64,000 bases of DNA, taken from positions 9,369,531-9,433,530 of the forward strand of contig VXAI01000013.1 of the NCBI GenBank assembly GCA_013399305.1. The letters run 5' to 3'. Position numbers and translations under genes: made by a program. A model generated the notes under the pieces. It was not told where the DNA came from, did no database searches, and saw nothing but the letters and a program-made list of their open reading frames with translations. Below, piece after piece: positions 10,850 to 24,400 of this stretch; position 1 is the first letter of the stretch, and each line of letters opens with the position of its first letter. This DNA is from Rostratula benghalensis (Eukaryota; Chordata; Aves; Charadriiformes; Rostratulidae).

Positions 10850-13800
10850 CCCCCCTGTTTATTACAATATAGAAGACGCTAGAAGATTACAATGAGAAGA
10901 TACTTAAGTTTTGGCTTTTGGTATTAGTTTCCATTTTTTACTCTAACTATTGATAAACAAGCAATAATTTTGCTATTCCTTCATTTATCATTACAGGGAG
11001 TTGATAAGGAGAGCCATACACAGGTCATTAGCTCTCTTTAAGATACCTGTTTAAAGTTTCCCTTAGAAACGTGATTAGAGAAGGTGAGATCAAAAATTCA
11101 AAATATTGCCCTTAAAATGAGTTTTAATAGAAAAACACCAGAAAAGACTCCTGCTTCAGTACAGTTTTAGACATACAAAATAAAATTAGCTCACTGGTCA
11201 TATAAGTGCACATGAATATTTGGAAACATTTTAATTCTGGAAGACACCTCTATAGTTACAGACTCTATAACCAGCTATCTGAGCAAAAAGTGGAAATATT
11301 ACATTAGTCACAGGTAAGAGAGGGGGGTTTTTTTGGAGACTTTTTAATGACAAGGATCCCTGTGATCTCTTTTAACCAACAACACTCCTATGTAAGGAAA
11401 TAGTGGAGCCCAACAAGAATGGCCTTGTACAGCAGAACAGCTGCACTTTACATCCATAAGACATGTGATTCAGGACATTTTATTTTGTACTACTGCATAC
11501 CTTTGGTCCACTTTTGGAGTACTTGCCCTTGTTCAGCTTCATCATTAGGAAGGTTCAAAGGCAAGCTAGTTTATCCTGAAACTTTTGAAGTGCAGTCCAG
11601 ATTAGAACTAAAATACTAACGGAGATGCTACTGAAGCCTATTAATACCAAGATGATAGCCATTTTCTGTTCTAAGTATAAGACCACACTATTTTTCTTTT
11701 GTATGACAGTTTGTAAAGATTTCTTTTGCTGTGGCAGATTTATATCTTTTATCTCTTCAGACAAGTGAGTATTTCCACGCATATGAATGGATTCGGCTTC
11801 CTAAGCCAACTCTAGTACAGGAGCAACTCATTTGCAGACAATGCAGAGCTTTGGAATTTAGCTCTAGGGCTTCAAACCAAATTTCTCCAAACACACAGGA
11901 GGTCTCAACTTCAAAATACCCAAAGGCTTCTATTTCATCACAAATTTTAGAGGACTTTACAGTAATGTATGCATGGTAGGGGATTTAGAATGATAAACTT
12001 CAACATACATGCACTAAATTATTGCAAAATCAATTAAAATTCATCTAGAAAAATTTTATCAGAGTCACTGATTTTTGGTGTCATAAAAATAGGAAGTATA
12101 TCTTTTACTAACATATGGCTGGGGATTGCTCACACGAGACTGCACAGTTTCAGATAGTTCATCCAGAGCCATCTCCCCCATGTTCAACATTTTCATCAGA
12201 AAGAAGAACTGAGAGATAATGACCTCTTGGGGGAAGGTTGATGACCTCGATTCTGCTCTCAATAACTGTCTCAGAAATCATTTATCATATTTTGCAAAAA
12301 TACAGGTGTAAGATGCACCCTGAGAATCAAAATACCATTTAACTGCTCCACTGAAGAGCTCCTTCTCCCTAAAAGACCTGATGACAGACCATTTTTTCCC
12401 CTGAGCAAAGATACCAGCTAAAACTGTGTTTCTTTCTCAGTCAGAGTAAAATTAGGGGAAGGGGGTGGAGAGAAAAGGGATCTCATTTTAGTTTTATTCC
12501 ACTGATGCTGCTGCCTGTCACTAAAAGATGAAGGGCTGAAATCCCATCAGTCTGGATTTGCAGATCTAAGTATGAAGAATTAGTATTTTTCTGTTTTTGC
12601 AAAAAACTCCTTGATGTGTGGCTCCATTATTGAATGTTAACAGCTTCAGTTTAAATTACAAATGAGGTTCTATTAGCATAACCCTTACTTGGTTTATATT
12701 TAAAAATATGATTTTAGCCAAAATTGTGTCAGTTGAGAACCTACATATTTTCATTTGTTGCTACAGATAAAGGACAGAAGCGATTTGGTATTTTGCTACT
12801 GCAAAATGTGAGGTCTAGAATAGCAAAAACATTAAAACACTTCTAAGATACTATTGATATCTCCTTCAAGAAAAGAGACAAGAGGTAAATGAATAGTCCT
12901 TAACAAAGATGTGGAAAAAAAGGCCTTAAATGGGCAGCAGTGCTGACGGGGCAAAACCCAAGGCATCTTTTATGTTTTTATCTCCAAACCAATTTTCCAA
13001 ATAAGGTTATTTAAAAACTAGTAAGTATTTAATTAGCTTTGGTTTCCATCATGGATGTTTTCATCAAAACACACCACACAACAGATGGTTTCTGCTCTTA
13101 TACTTTGCAACTACAGTGTTTGTGCAACTACTGTCTTGCCCCTGAAAAGCTGTTTGTATTTAATGTATCTCATACTGATGGTTTTAACACATATAAATAT
13201 GCTGCTTTTCTGACATATACATCTATCAGCATCTCAGAACTCATGAAATTGTTACTCCAAATGGCCAGGTTCCAACTGCACTGTGTTTGCACAGTATTAT
13301 CTTCTGTAATATTACACAGCGCTTCAAACTGTAGAATAGCAAGCGATGACTGCTTTCATTCCGGGTATCTGAAGTTAAGCCTTTTCATGTGAAGCAGTCA
13401 AAAACATCACCTTCATCCCAGAGCACGGTCAACGTCTGGGCACAATCCCCACACAGCTCAGAGGATGCGCCTAATTCAATGGCAGAATCTGAAAAGACCC
13501 AACATCCCAAGCCAACTGTTGCTGCAAGCAGCTGGACAATTGCGGATGGTTTAGGGGTTGGGATGCTTCTACTGGACTGACTGTTTGCCTGTATGAAGTC
13601 AATCCATTTCTCTATGCCTTAACATCTCCGTGTCGAAAATATTGACCAGCATACATGTGACTGAAGCCTCCTGAATTATCTGTGTGCAGCAAAGGCATGG
13701 TAACCAGCACACGGCAAGAATGATGCAGCATTTCTGCATTCAGTCCACCCAATAATTTTTAGCAGTACTCCACAGTGGGTTAGGGTGACACTTAATTCAT

Positions 13801-15303
13801 TAATGTTTTCTATAAATTTCTGTGAAAACCTCAGATGAAATGCAGTGCATTATTACTATTAATATATATGCCATGGCTTATGCCTCAAAGGATCTCACCA
13901 TGCTTTGTTAACTGTATACAAGTCCCTTCATTACCATTCAAATGCTTCTACATCTGAAGCATAACACTGCAGCTGTTTACCAAACAGAGAGTAATCCTAT
14001 AAAAACATTTACTGATCTTATATGAAGAATATCATGTTCCATTACAAATGCATCTTTCATAACATTTCTAACTCCTGAACAGCTCAATGCCAGGGAACCA
14101 TAACTGTATGCAGGAGGACACCAGAGTTTATAAAATTGTCATTTCCGTGAAAGCCATCTGCTTAGCTGGTATCCTTATTTAGTCTATGACCTATCTTTCA
14201 CTCCCTTATACCACAGGAAAGACACCTCAAATCAAACTCATACTGCTCCATCTCTCACAAAGTAGAAAATGATGAAAATTGACAGTCAGAATAGGTATAA
14301 GGTCCAATTAATTTATGGTCTCAACCAAATAGTTCCAGAATTTAACCATCCAAAATCCACTGGAGACTAGAGAGCTTACACAGGCTGAAGAAATGAAGAC
14401 AAGCTGGTGAAAGGGTTTCCTTCCTCTCTTGCCTGCTTTGCAACTTAAGATAAGATGCATAGCACGTAGGTAGTTTTGGAAGAACTATCAACACATATTT
14501 ATACTTTATAAAAATGTCTCCAAGATTCAAAACATCTTTCCCTTTTTCCGTATTTGAAACTTCAGGTTGCCTTTAAATGTTAAGTCAGATGAACAGTGTG
14601 ATGGGAATTTGATTTGCTACCTACATGGAATGGGCTTGAATCCATGTAGAATTTTCTATTGTTATAAAAAAACTGCTGATTTAGATGCTTGTGTCATGGA
14701 CATTTGTTCTGTTAATTTTGACGCAGTCATTAGCAAATTTCTTTAATGGATACTCCTCAGGTTTCTATACTCAGATTCATTCACCGAGCCCACTTATTCA
14801 CAGCCTGTTGGATCTACTCAGTTTGAACCCTCTAACAAGGTCAGGACAAAATGTCAATCATAGAATAAAATTTATAGTTCAATACAAATACTCTCGGTTA
14901 TTCACTACTCAAACATCCTCTGTTTAGTGGCACCTCGGCTGAACTACCCTTTTCATTTTCTCAGAACTAGGGTCTTTTTGGTGGATTTTTGTGATAATGC
15001 ATAAAATGCCATTCAAACCTAAACCTTCTTAAAGTAGCAGAAGAATAGGAATATTACAAATCCAACTCGAATAAAGCCAGACGATCCTGAAAATAAATCA
15101 AGACTATAAAACTTGCATCAACTATATAAAAAGCCAGCTTGTCAGCTTCAGTGCAGTTCTGTGTATAAACCAGTGAGAATCGTGGCCAGCACATACTGAT
15201 ACAACAGGGTTTCCAAGGAAAATATTTTGTCCATGTTTACAGCATATGGCATACTGATACTGAGACATAAAGACCACTGAATGCTATTTCATGCATATAC
15301 TTT

Positions 15304-15327
15304 TATATATATATATATTTATATATA
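15304..15327. repeat. TA microsatellite
   Basis: A run of TA dinucleotides, interrupted once by TTT and followed by further AT-only sequence to about 15345. It is a simple low-complexity tract. Confidence 0.8.
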
Positions 15328-18077
15328 AACTTAAAAATATATACATAAAATACCTAAAAATATTAATATGATTGCTTCCCTTACCTTAAGCACTTTCTCT
15401 AGGTCAACTTGTGAGTCCTCTTCTAAACAAAAAATAAATCCCTTCCTCAGGAGTCAGATATTCTCTGTATTTTTACACTATTTTACATGCACGCTGCTAC
15501 TATGCAATACTTAACTAAATGTACCACAATTTAAATAACAACTAAAAGATTAAAATAAAAGAAAGAATCATCCCAGATACAAAAAGTAATATCCAAAACA
15601 AAATTAAAACTGAAAGAAAAATTTGATAGACCATAACAAGGTTAATGAATCAGCTGTAAGTGAAAGTATAGAAATACTGCTTACAATATGCAATCATGTG
15701 CATTTCTCCTACTACAGGACAAGTATGATACCGAGTCCATCTTTGAAGCATATTTCACTGTTGTCCATATTTTCATAACAGTGGTGTTAAAAACACATCT
15801 GAAATAATTCAGGTAAGTCTAGCCATTCAAGGTAATCATTCAAATACATGGGCATTAGCCACAAAAAGACATCTAACAATAAGTTACACTAAAATTTCTT
15901 CAACCTTTGACATATCCCTGTATCTTAATAAAAGAGCAAATAGGAACGTTGTAGATTCCTTCTAATGCCATTTAGACCTATTCCACTATCCTACAGCAAG
16001 AAAGTGCTCCTCACATATCAGCTTTCATTCATGAATACTGACCTGAGGAAGGTGGTATGTTACCATCCTATGTTAGGCGATGTAGCGGCCGTTACCCAAA
16101 TATAGGCAGCAGTTTAAATTACTGAAGAAATCTACAATACTTTAATACAAATGGAAAATAGCATTTAATCATGATCTCCTTTAATAGAATACATTATCAA
16201 TATTAGTTGATAGCAGAGCAATCTTTTTCAAATTGGAAAGTCACCTAATTACTTGCTTTTAACAATTAGCTAAAAGCCCATTTTCATCTGTTATATTAGC
16301 ATCAGTTTTTTTCATTCAGTCTTTTATTGCAAGCTATACTAAAGCAACAATGCTAGAATCTCATGATAAATCACTGTTACTATCATATCAGAAATCAAGG
16401 AATGACATAGAGTTAAAAAGTTAAAACATTTGCATTTCTCAACCACAAAACAAAATGTTAAAAGAAAAAACTGAAAATTTATTGGTATTTCAAAGTTAAC
16501 ATTAAAATGGCATTTGAAGAGCATTTTTTAATGGTTACATACAATGTCTAAGCAATATGGAAAATGTCCTTTTAATAAGCTTGAATGTATCACCATAACC
16601 ACACAGAAATTATTAAAAAAAATTTGTTTATTCATGTGAAAGCAGGACGTTTTTGTCAATGTCAGCGGTAACATTCCTGCCTCTTAAGTCTCACATTATG
16701 TCACATGAGATGGAATTTATCTGCCTTAAAATTTAATAGAAAAGTTAGAGATCTATATTTGTGCCGGTCACTTTAGGCTTCTTTTATTGTCAGTGACAAG
16801 AAACAGGCATCTCCAAAGGATGAATCATCTCATCTTAAGAAAGGCATAAAAAGAGGCTATGGGAATCCTCCCCCGGAAGCCTCCATCTCTCTTCACTGAC
16901 TAAAGTAGTCTATAGTGACCAGCTCAGATTTACACCACCTATGTTTTCAGATGGCTGATGCTAGGGAATTAATCTGACTCTTGACATCCTTCTCAAAGCG
17001 TACGTGGGAAAAGTAAGTGTAAGATGCAGAAAAACAGAATTCTCAACAAGCGTAAAAATCAAAATACACTATCCCAGAAAAATTCAAAAAACAAGACCCA
17101 TTTGTGAAAATAGCAGGGGATCTGTATACTTGAAATGTCATACAGTGTTTGATCTCCAAGCCAAGACAGACTCAATCATCTGTAGGAGCTTAAGAATATA
17201 CAGAGAATATTTTGAGAATATGCTGACAAAGTAATATGCCTCTTCTGACTATGAGTAAGCAGCAATTTTCAAAAGCTTATAATTCCATGCAATAAGAATA
17301 GACATTCAGAGGCATGGCAAAAGGCATATCTTATAACCTATTAAAGCTTCACTCTCAAATTTCTAGTCCATGCTCAAAAGCAAAGTGAGGAGTTCCTAGA
17401 CCTTTTTATAACATTTTATTTTTCACCGTTTTCGGAAATGATACAGCCATCTCAGAGAAGCTTTCACAAAGACATTCAGCCTATAGCAAAACTGTGGACA
17501 GAAAACGTCTGGCAAATGAACCAAAGCTGAAATTCAAGAAAATTGACATTTAAGGACAGTTTTTTTCTAAGCATTTCAAAACACAAGGAAGCCCCTGAAT
17601 CACATCTTCATAGAAGATGGAAGACTATATTGTGAAGTAACACTGTACATTTACCCAGTTTTTACATGTTTACATTGGCATCCACTTGAATTATGGACAT
17701 AACAACATATCTTCCTTCCCACAGCTCAAGTGAAAAAGATACTAACTGTAAGTGTCTAAAATCCCCCATCATGTGACTGTCCATATCACGTGTATTATAG
17801 TGCTAATTCATAGTTAAAAAATATTTTCACAGACTTAGGTGTGATTTTTTCATAGTTATATTCACAAGTCTTTAAATATCATATAACACATTTTAGAAAG
17901 CTTGCAACTTCTCCCATCCCTTATCCCTCTTCAGCCAAAACTTAAGTAAAAGCCTAAACTGAATAGCTAAATGCATGAAAATAGGAGAAAAAAAAAAAAG
18001 AAGAAAAAGATAAAGAAAATTTAAAATATCACAAACTAGCAGAATCATGTCTGATTTTGCTTTCCTACAAATATTCT

Positions 18078-18393
18078 CAGAATCATAGAGTATCCATAGT
18101 AATCCAATCTCAGTAGCTGAGGTTGGAAGGGATCTCAGAAGATCAACTAGTCTAGACCTATGCTCAAGCAGGCTGCTTGTCACCATGATCCATTGGGTTT
18201 TAAGTATCTCTGTGGACGAAGAGTCTACAGCCTCTTTGAGCAATCTGCTCCAGTGTTTGACCATCCTCCAGGTAAGGAAGTTTTTTATGTTATGTTTAAA
18301 TGGAATTTTCTGTATTCAATTTGTACCCATTGCCTTTCAAGGAGGAGGAAAGTCTGGCTCTGTCATCTTTATACCCTCCCATCAGGTATTTAA
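18078..18393 (-). mobile_element. CR1 LINE 3' fragment
   Basis: Minus-strand CR1. On the plus strand it opens with AGAATCATAGAG, the reversed CR1 terminal repeat, then about 30 bases that do not match, then 'ggttggaagggatctcagaa', the hallmark of the CR1 3' region. Next come a segment matching the ORF2 end ('aatctgctccagtgtttgac', 'ccaggtaaggaag') and 'tataccctcccatcaggtat' at the inner end. The non-matching 30 bases after the tail may be a small insertion. Numerous substitutions and 5' truncation mark a dead copy, of middle age compared with its neighbours. Confidence 0.85.
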
Positions 18394-19542
18394 TGTGAGA
18401 ATGAAATGTTATTCACTATTTTACTGTTTCAGGAGAAGCAAGGATCTTGTGCCTAAATTAGTCCAACCGCTAATCATTCGATATCACCCAACCCACACAT
18501 CATGCTTGGTGCTATACAAAATCAGGCTAGCATTTTGAAGATTCAAAAATTACGTATGTATATATGAATTAGAAAGTATCATGCCTACACTATGAATTGC
18601 TGTTAAGATACCTGTTTACTTGCTAGCCATTTGTGAGCATTTCCTGGTTTTGTCAATCTGAATTTTAATTTACAAAGGAAATAAAAGACAATTCATCACC
18701 TCAGTGAAATGCACAACAGAACAGTATTTCCCCATTAGATAATAAGTAAGTGTGCCTCACTCAAGTTCTTTCACTCTTACAAATGGCAGAGCACTAAAAA
18801 TATCTACAGGGTCTGAGACTGTAGCTCACCAAGCAATTTAGGCTGCAGAGACTAGCACAGCTGCCAAAAGAAGCTATCATGCACTCCCCCACACTTTTGG
18901 CTGCAAATTCCCACCCTTTGTACCAGTCACAGCCCTTGGACAGCCATATGGGAGAAGGGTGGGATAAACCCAGCTGAAAACAAGGCTGAACAAATAATTG
19001 CTTCTTGTCAGCCAGATCCATTCTCCAAATGTATGAAGAGCTACACATGCTGAGGGAGGATGACAATACAGGGAGGGGAAAAGAAGCTGGCACTGCTTCT
19101 TAGACAGATGTGCCAGGTTCAAGTGTTCACTGATCACTTAAGCTAAAGTTAAGCCATCATCGGAGAGACACATGCTACTCAAGGAGTACTACTGAACTCC
19201 CTAGGCATTACTTTTAGGATGAGCTGGATTGGTCTCTGGAGATGCCTGCTTCTCTCCTGGGGGGAAGCAGAATCTAAGATGACTAACTGAGCTTTAGTTT
19301 CTAAGTATCTAAATTAACTCAAATCTGGATGAGTAGAAAATGGTAGAAAACCAATTTGTGACTCTTATAGCACTTCATTGCCATTAACAATTGCCATTTG
19401 GAAAATAAATATTTTAGTATAGCTTACCATCACACAAACAGAGGAGGAGTTTCTATTCTGTACGCTCCACAAATTACTTCCTAAACCGTATTTTACATCA
19501 ATAAGCAACAGGTTTCAGTCTTGTGGTATTGTATTATTAGAC
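18394..19542. other. Unannotated unique sequence
   Basis: No gene or repeat recognised between the two CR1 copies. The open frames on the minus strand around 18800-19140 encode nothing familiar and lack convincing splice sites. Confidence 0.55.
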
Positions 19543-19927
19543 TCATAGAATCACAGAATCATAGAATGGTCCAGGCCGAAAGGGACCTCTTGGGTCATCT
19601 AGTTCAACCTCCCCGCAGTCAGCAGGAACACCCCCAACTAGACCAGGTTGCCCAGGACCTCATCAAGCCTCACCTTGAATGTCTCCAGGGCAGGGGTCTC
19701 AACCACCTCCCTGGGCAACCTGTTCCAGTGTTCCACCACCCTCGTAGTAAAGCACTTATTCCTAATATCCAGTCTAAATTGTGCAACCCCAGCTCCCTCA
19801 GCCTGTCCTCACAGGAGAGGTGCTCCAACCCCCTGATCATCTTTGTGGCTCTCCTCTGGACCTGCTCCATCAGGTCCATGCCCTTCCTGTCTTGAGGGCT
19901 CCAGACCTGCACACAGTACTCCTCCCA
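19543..19927 (-). mobile_element. CR1 LINE 3' fragment, relatively well preserved
   Basis: Minus-strand, 5'-truncated CR1 of avian type, with the best preserved sequence in the window. Reversed terminal repeats TCATAGAATCACAGAATC are followed by 'ggaccttctt'-like tail sequence, 'gtctccagggcaggggtctc', 'acctgttccagtgttccacc' and the ORF2 C-terminus. In translation the minus strand gives the characteristic CR1 string [19 protein letters not shown] and then LRELGL, a conserved part of the reverse transcriptase tail. The element breaks off near 19927, just beyond the codons for a CVQVWSPQ-type block. It cannot mobilise, since most of ORF2 and all of ORF1 are absent. Confidence 0.95.
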
Positions 19928-20734
19928 CAGAGCATATAAATCCACAGTAGAAACAGCCCCAGTTGGGTTATAAATCACTTACATTTCTTCGGAGTCACTT
20001 AGTCACCTTGCTGTGCAGTCAGAAAGGACAGTCTTTTCCTTTTTGCTCAAAATGGTCCTCCTTCCAGAAGTGTCTGTCACTTCTATGGCAGATTAGGACA
20101 AAACTTTCACTCGAAATTATCTGAGGGTAAGAAGGGAAAGGAATACATTAAGTGCAAGCATCCATATCATGTTCTATAGCAAGGTATTATAATCACCTCT
20201 ATAAAACACACCAGTATATTTACAGGGCTGCATTGTTACATACAAGTACTGCATACCTTGGAAGAAACCTGACACTTTTTACATCTTTCATGTATGAAAC
20301 AGCTAAAGTACTTACTATTCCTAAAGTTGTCACCTACTCCACTCCTGAGATTCATAGTAACAAGATTTTATTACTTTAAAAAGTCTAAGGACACAGGTTA
20401 CATACAAATTTCATATTTTTGATGATATATGTTGCACCTCCAAGAAATTCTGAATACGAGCTTTTCAAGCAGGCAATCTCAATTTGCTGAACACAAGTTC
20501 AGCAGTCTGGACTGGAAACAGTCTTAGTTACCCATTATTGATAAATATTTTAATCTGAATTTCTGTTAAACCAAACAGCTCCCTCTTGCACTACATCTTA
20601 TGCTCAGAAAGTGAGAGCTGGTGTTTATGATGGATAGCTTCATGACTTAACTCATCACTCCATCAGAACTAAAGCCACACATTGAATGTTAAAAATTAGT
20701 GGGAAAGGAATAAAGAACAAAGTGTAACACATCA
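19928..20734. other. Unannotated unique sequence
   Basis: No gene or repeat recognised; AT-rich with short random frames. Confidence 0.55.
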
Positions 20735-21240
20735 TTTGCCACTGTATTAATCCCCATCTTGAAAAGCCTGCTCCACTCTGGTGGCCAGCACAGAACACAA
20801 CACAACACAACAGAATTAATTAGCAAAGGTTCAGAGAAGAACTCACACATGATTGAAGGCTTGGAATGGTTTTCATGTGAGGAACAATTCAGTACACCAT
20901 AATTATTCTGACTGGAAAAGAGACAACTTAAGGACAGGTATGATAGACTACAAAAGCCTGGAGATGGGAGAAGTTGCAAAGACATCAGCTGTTCCCTATG
21001 CCTTAAACTCAGAAACTGTCTGAGTCAAGCGAATATCAAGTGCAAAAAAAAAAGCAAGACATTTCTGTCCACAAAAAGGGGTGACAGAACTGTGGACTCC
21101 TTTCCAAGGATGCTGTTGATGCACGGAGCTTTCATGAGGGAAAAGGGAGCGCTGAAGTACCCTTAGAAGAGAGACTTCACTGGAGACAGAGAATGGCCTA
21201 AGTGAACCAGTGGTCTGAACCAAGTTGACCAGTCCCATCT
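20735..21240 (+). mobile_element. Ancient CR1 LINE 3' ORF2 fragment
   Basis: Plus-strand, very old CR1. Matching blocks in order are 'ctctggtggccagcac' (the FWxP-type block), 'ggttcagagaagaactcaca', 'gaaaagagacaacttaagga', 'ggtatgatagactacaaaag', 'ggaactgtgg'-like sequence near 21090 ('acagaactgtggactccttt') and 'aggatgctgttgatgc'. These reproduce the ORF2 tail through the conserved 'W-N-x-L' and 'V-V-D-A' blocks. A short ACACA pentamer expansion (20794-20811) sits inside it, and a 10-A run interrupts it near 21044. It resembles CR1/L3-like families seen widely in sauropsids rather than the young avian subfamilies. Confidence 0.8.
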
Positions 21241-21430
21241 CTTTGCTTATTTATCTATGCCAGTGTTAATTCAATAAATTCTTATATCCATTTTAACTCT
21301 GTTATTCACCACAAAAGAACCAGAATTACCACCTTAGGTAATTCTAGTCTTACTTGCATTTGAAGTACAGGCCTGATCCTTTTGACGTGCAGAGTGAACT
21401 CCCATGGTTCTCTGTACTTACTATGTGCTT

Positions 21431-21488
21431 AATAAACTTGATTGACTTTTCAAAAATAACATCACAACAGAAAAAAAAAAAAAAAAAA
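21431..21488 (+). other. AATAAA followed by an 18-A tract (possible retrocopy end)
   Basis: AATAAA at 21431-21436 is followed 34 bases later by 18 consecutive A residues (21471-21488). This is the layout of a reverse-transcribed, polyadenylated RNA end, but the spacing is at the long end and no parental transcript is recognised upstream. It may equally be a microsatellite-like A-run. Confidence 0.25.
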
Positions 21489-24400
21489 CCCAACAAAGTC
21501 TTACTGCAAAGCAGCAGAAGCCTTCCTCTCCCTAGTTCACAGTCCCAAAGCAGCTAGGGCAGAGGGCTACAAAGCAAGGTTCTGCTTCTCAAGTTGTTCA
21601 CTGGTCTTATGTGCTTGAGTCTGTAACTTCATCCATGTGTTCTCCCTCAGTTCAACACTTATATAAATGCAGGTCAGCATCTCCGTGTCCCAAGTTTCAT
21701 CTCAAAGCAAACCTTAAAAATCATATACTCTGTATTCCAATATCTCCTCTTTTCCTTTAATCTCTAGGATACAGCAGTGTTTCTGATTTATTTTGGGTAA
21801 GTGCAGATCAATTAAAATTCCTTCAGGGAAGCCTTCTGAACCAGCAGAAAGTGAATGACTGGCATCAGGAACAAACACTTTTTGCTCTCATGGACTGACA
21901 TGTTGCTTTTGAGCACAAACTACATTAATTAATTCTGTCCATACCTACCAGGTGTACCACAGGAATATCATCAGTCCTTTCTGCTGTCTTGATAGATACA
22001 GATCTTTGTGTCTGTGCACTGAGTATCCCTATAAGGAGACTTATGCATTGGCACATTATACCAAGAAGCAGCCTGTACTAGCATAAAAAAAAAACATAAC
22101 AGGACAAAAATAACTTTGTTCTGACATCAGTATGCAACCAAAGTCTCTTCTGCAAACTGCACGAATTAATATCCTAACATTTCACCCCAAAATCAGAAAG
22201 TTTCCGCTACATCTACACACTCACCTATTTACTAATATTCTTTTTAGACCCTAAAGTGAGGAATTTGAATTACTGATACTTTTTTTTGGTCAGCTTGATA
22301 TATCGGATCAAAGTATGTTTACTGTTCTATTCCCCTTCATCACTTCCACATTCTGCAAAAGAAGGGGCTGCTACGATGTTCGCTGTTCTGTTTGCTTCTG
22401 CAGCTCAAATGGCTACACTGAGGATGAAAGAAAATTCACTCTGCAGCATGCTAATGATCAAAGACCCATGTACTACTGGCCTATAGCAACATTTTAGGCC
22501 ACCTCTCCCTCCTAGCATTTGTCCAACTTCTCTACTTAGAATGTAAAATCTTAAGGGCAGGAATACAACCAATCCAGCTGAAAAGGAATCCAAGTTCTGT
22601 TTGATATCTTGCACGTCGCTGTGATACTAACTATAAATAAGAACAAGCTGTAGCAAACAAGAACTGAATGTCTTAGAACTGATAGATGAGCAAAGAAAGC
22701 TTCTTGCAAAATTGCAAAATTCAGAGAAGTGGGCTCTTAGGCAAACTATAGCAGGTAAAATACTATCGCAGGATAAACATTTTAAAAACAATTTGACAGT
22801 AGTAATAACAACAATTCAGAATTATCATTCAACACTTACTTCCAACACTGGGAAAGAAAAATCATGAGAACAGGTATTAGAAGATGGCTGCCTACTGGTT
22901 GCCAAATAAAAGCTGTGACTCTTTCCATACATGGCTTCACGTTACAATTAAAAAGTTTACAAAATCTTCCCATGAATATGATCTTGGCTCTCTCACACAA
23001 GTGCATGCAAAGGGGGAAAAGCTGATATGCAATTACCTCAGTTGCAAGTGCTGGGAATCAACAGTTACCAAAAAAAAGTGTGTAAACTAAGAATGCTTTC
23101 TTTTCAATCACTTGTTATATAATCCCATCTGAAGGTTAAACAAGCATTCATGCTTCCTTGAAAAAATTTATTCCATATATTCCCTAATTCAACTTCACCA
23201 CTCCCTCATAGAAATCCACTTACATCAAAGATGTATAAAGAAATTTTTGCATTAAGAATCTCTTAGTTTATGGTTTTGATTTTTGAAACAGCAGAGTGAT
23301 ACAAGCAACCTATGGGATTAAAGTGACAAACATATTCCAGATCACACATATATTACTTTAGGGTATTAAAAGCTACACTTGTCTGCAAGCTCACATCATT
23401 TCCGTATGTCACCTAAGACAGAAAGTAAAAGCTACACACGGTAATGTGATCTTATTAGCATTACTATTATGGGACTTTTTTGGCAATTCATAAAGCCACA
23501 GTTGCATTACAAAGCCATCCCAAATAAGCATTGATAAAATACTTTATCCCATGACTGCCACGTATTTTTAGATTGTGTTACAGAAAAATGCATTAGAGAA
23601 AAAGTATTTGAGGACTAATTATGCAAGCAAGTTTCTCAATTATTTTGGGACCTTATTTAGAAAAAGTCCAATGCCTCAGGTCCCTGACCGAATATGCTTA
23701 GAAAATTCTGGTTTCGTTCATAAGCATCCTATTAACTTTACTTTCAACATCTATAGTCCATTGGGTAAAACTAAGTAGAAGACTAGTGCAAGATTTGGGC
23801 TGAATCACAGCATACAATCAATCACGGACTGGACTGGAGTTTTGGTTTAAGACTGAATAATATTTACTTTAATATGTAATTGTATAGTCAACCTAAGGTA
23901 GTATTATGATCATGTGTCTTTAGTACAGCGTTTATCTAAAAGCTTTTACCAAGAAATCTTATCTCACAGAAACATAAACTTACAAAAACAATCACTGCTT
24001 TCCTACTATACACTGGAACCTCTGTTAAGAAAGGTGTATTAAAATACAGCAACAAAAGACACAAATGTATCTGTGCAAAGGTCCCTTCCAGCTGATCTCT
24101 GGTACCATGGTCCTAATCTGGAAACAATGAGTAAACCAGAGATCAGTCACGAAGTAGATAATATAAGGAGTGAAGGTGTTCTGGAACTTTCCTAAATGTT
24201 GTGCTATTAAATGGAATGAAGCTGTTTGGTTTGACTGCAATTTAGTGGAGATTATTATGCTGTGATCAAAACACAACATTTCAGAAAACGTCAGAGTTGG
24301 CATTATTTCCCTTCTTTCACATAATAAAAAGAGAAATGCAGTACAGGTAAAATGGCTGTATTACTAGAGAGCATGTGTTGGTACCATTATGATAACTGAT

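Larger units (their letters stand above)
7386..18077. other. Unannotated unique sequence with minor repeats
   Basis: No gene and no interspersed element is recognisable in this 10.7 kb apart from the small repeats listed separately (8392-8607, 8641-8678, 9785-9800, 10321-10391, 10805-10849, 15304-15327). Reading frames are short and look random. One open segment at 11738-11979 follows an acceptor-like site (see findings). Strong AT content and scattered A- and T-runs are typical of gene-poor macrochromosomal avian DNA. Confidence 0.55.

Noticed and set aside
13039..13580. Two consecutive long plus-strand frames (117 and 63 codons)
   Set aside because: In different frames, low complexity in places, no splice sites at the junction, no recognised protein. 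Consistent with chance.
17893..18264. 123-codon minus-strand frame
   Set aside because: Its N-terminal part is CR1 ORF2 remnant and the rest is adjacent AT-rich sequence read through, so it is not an independent gene.
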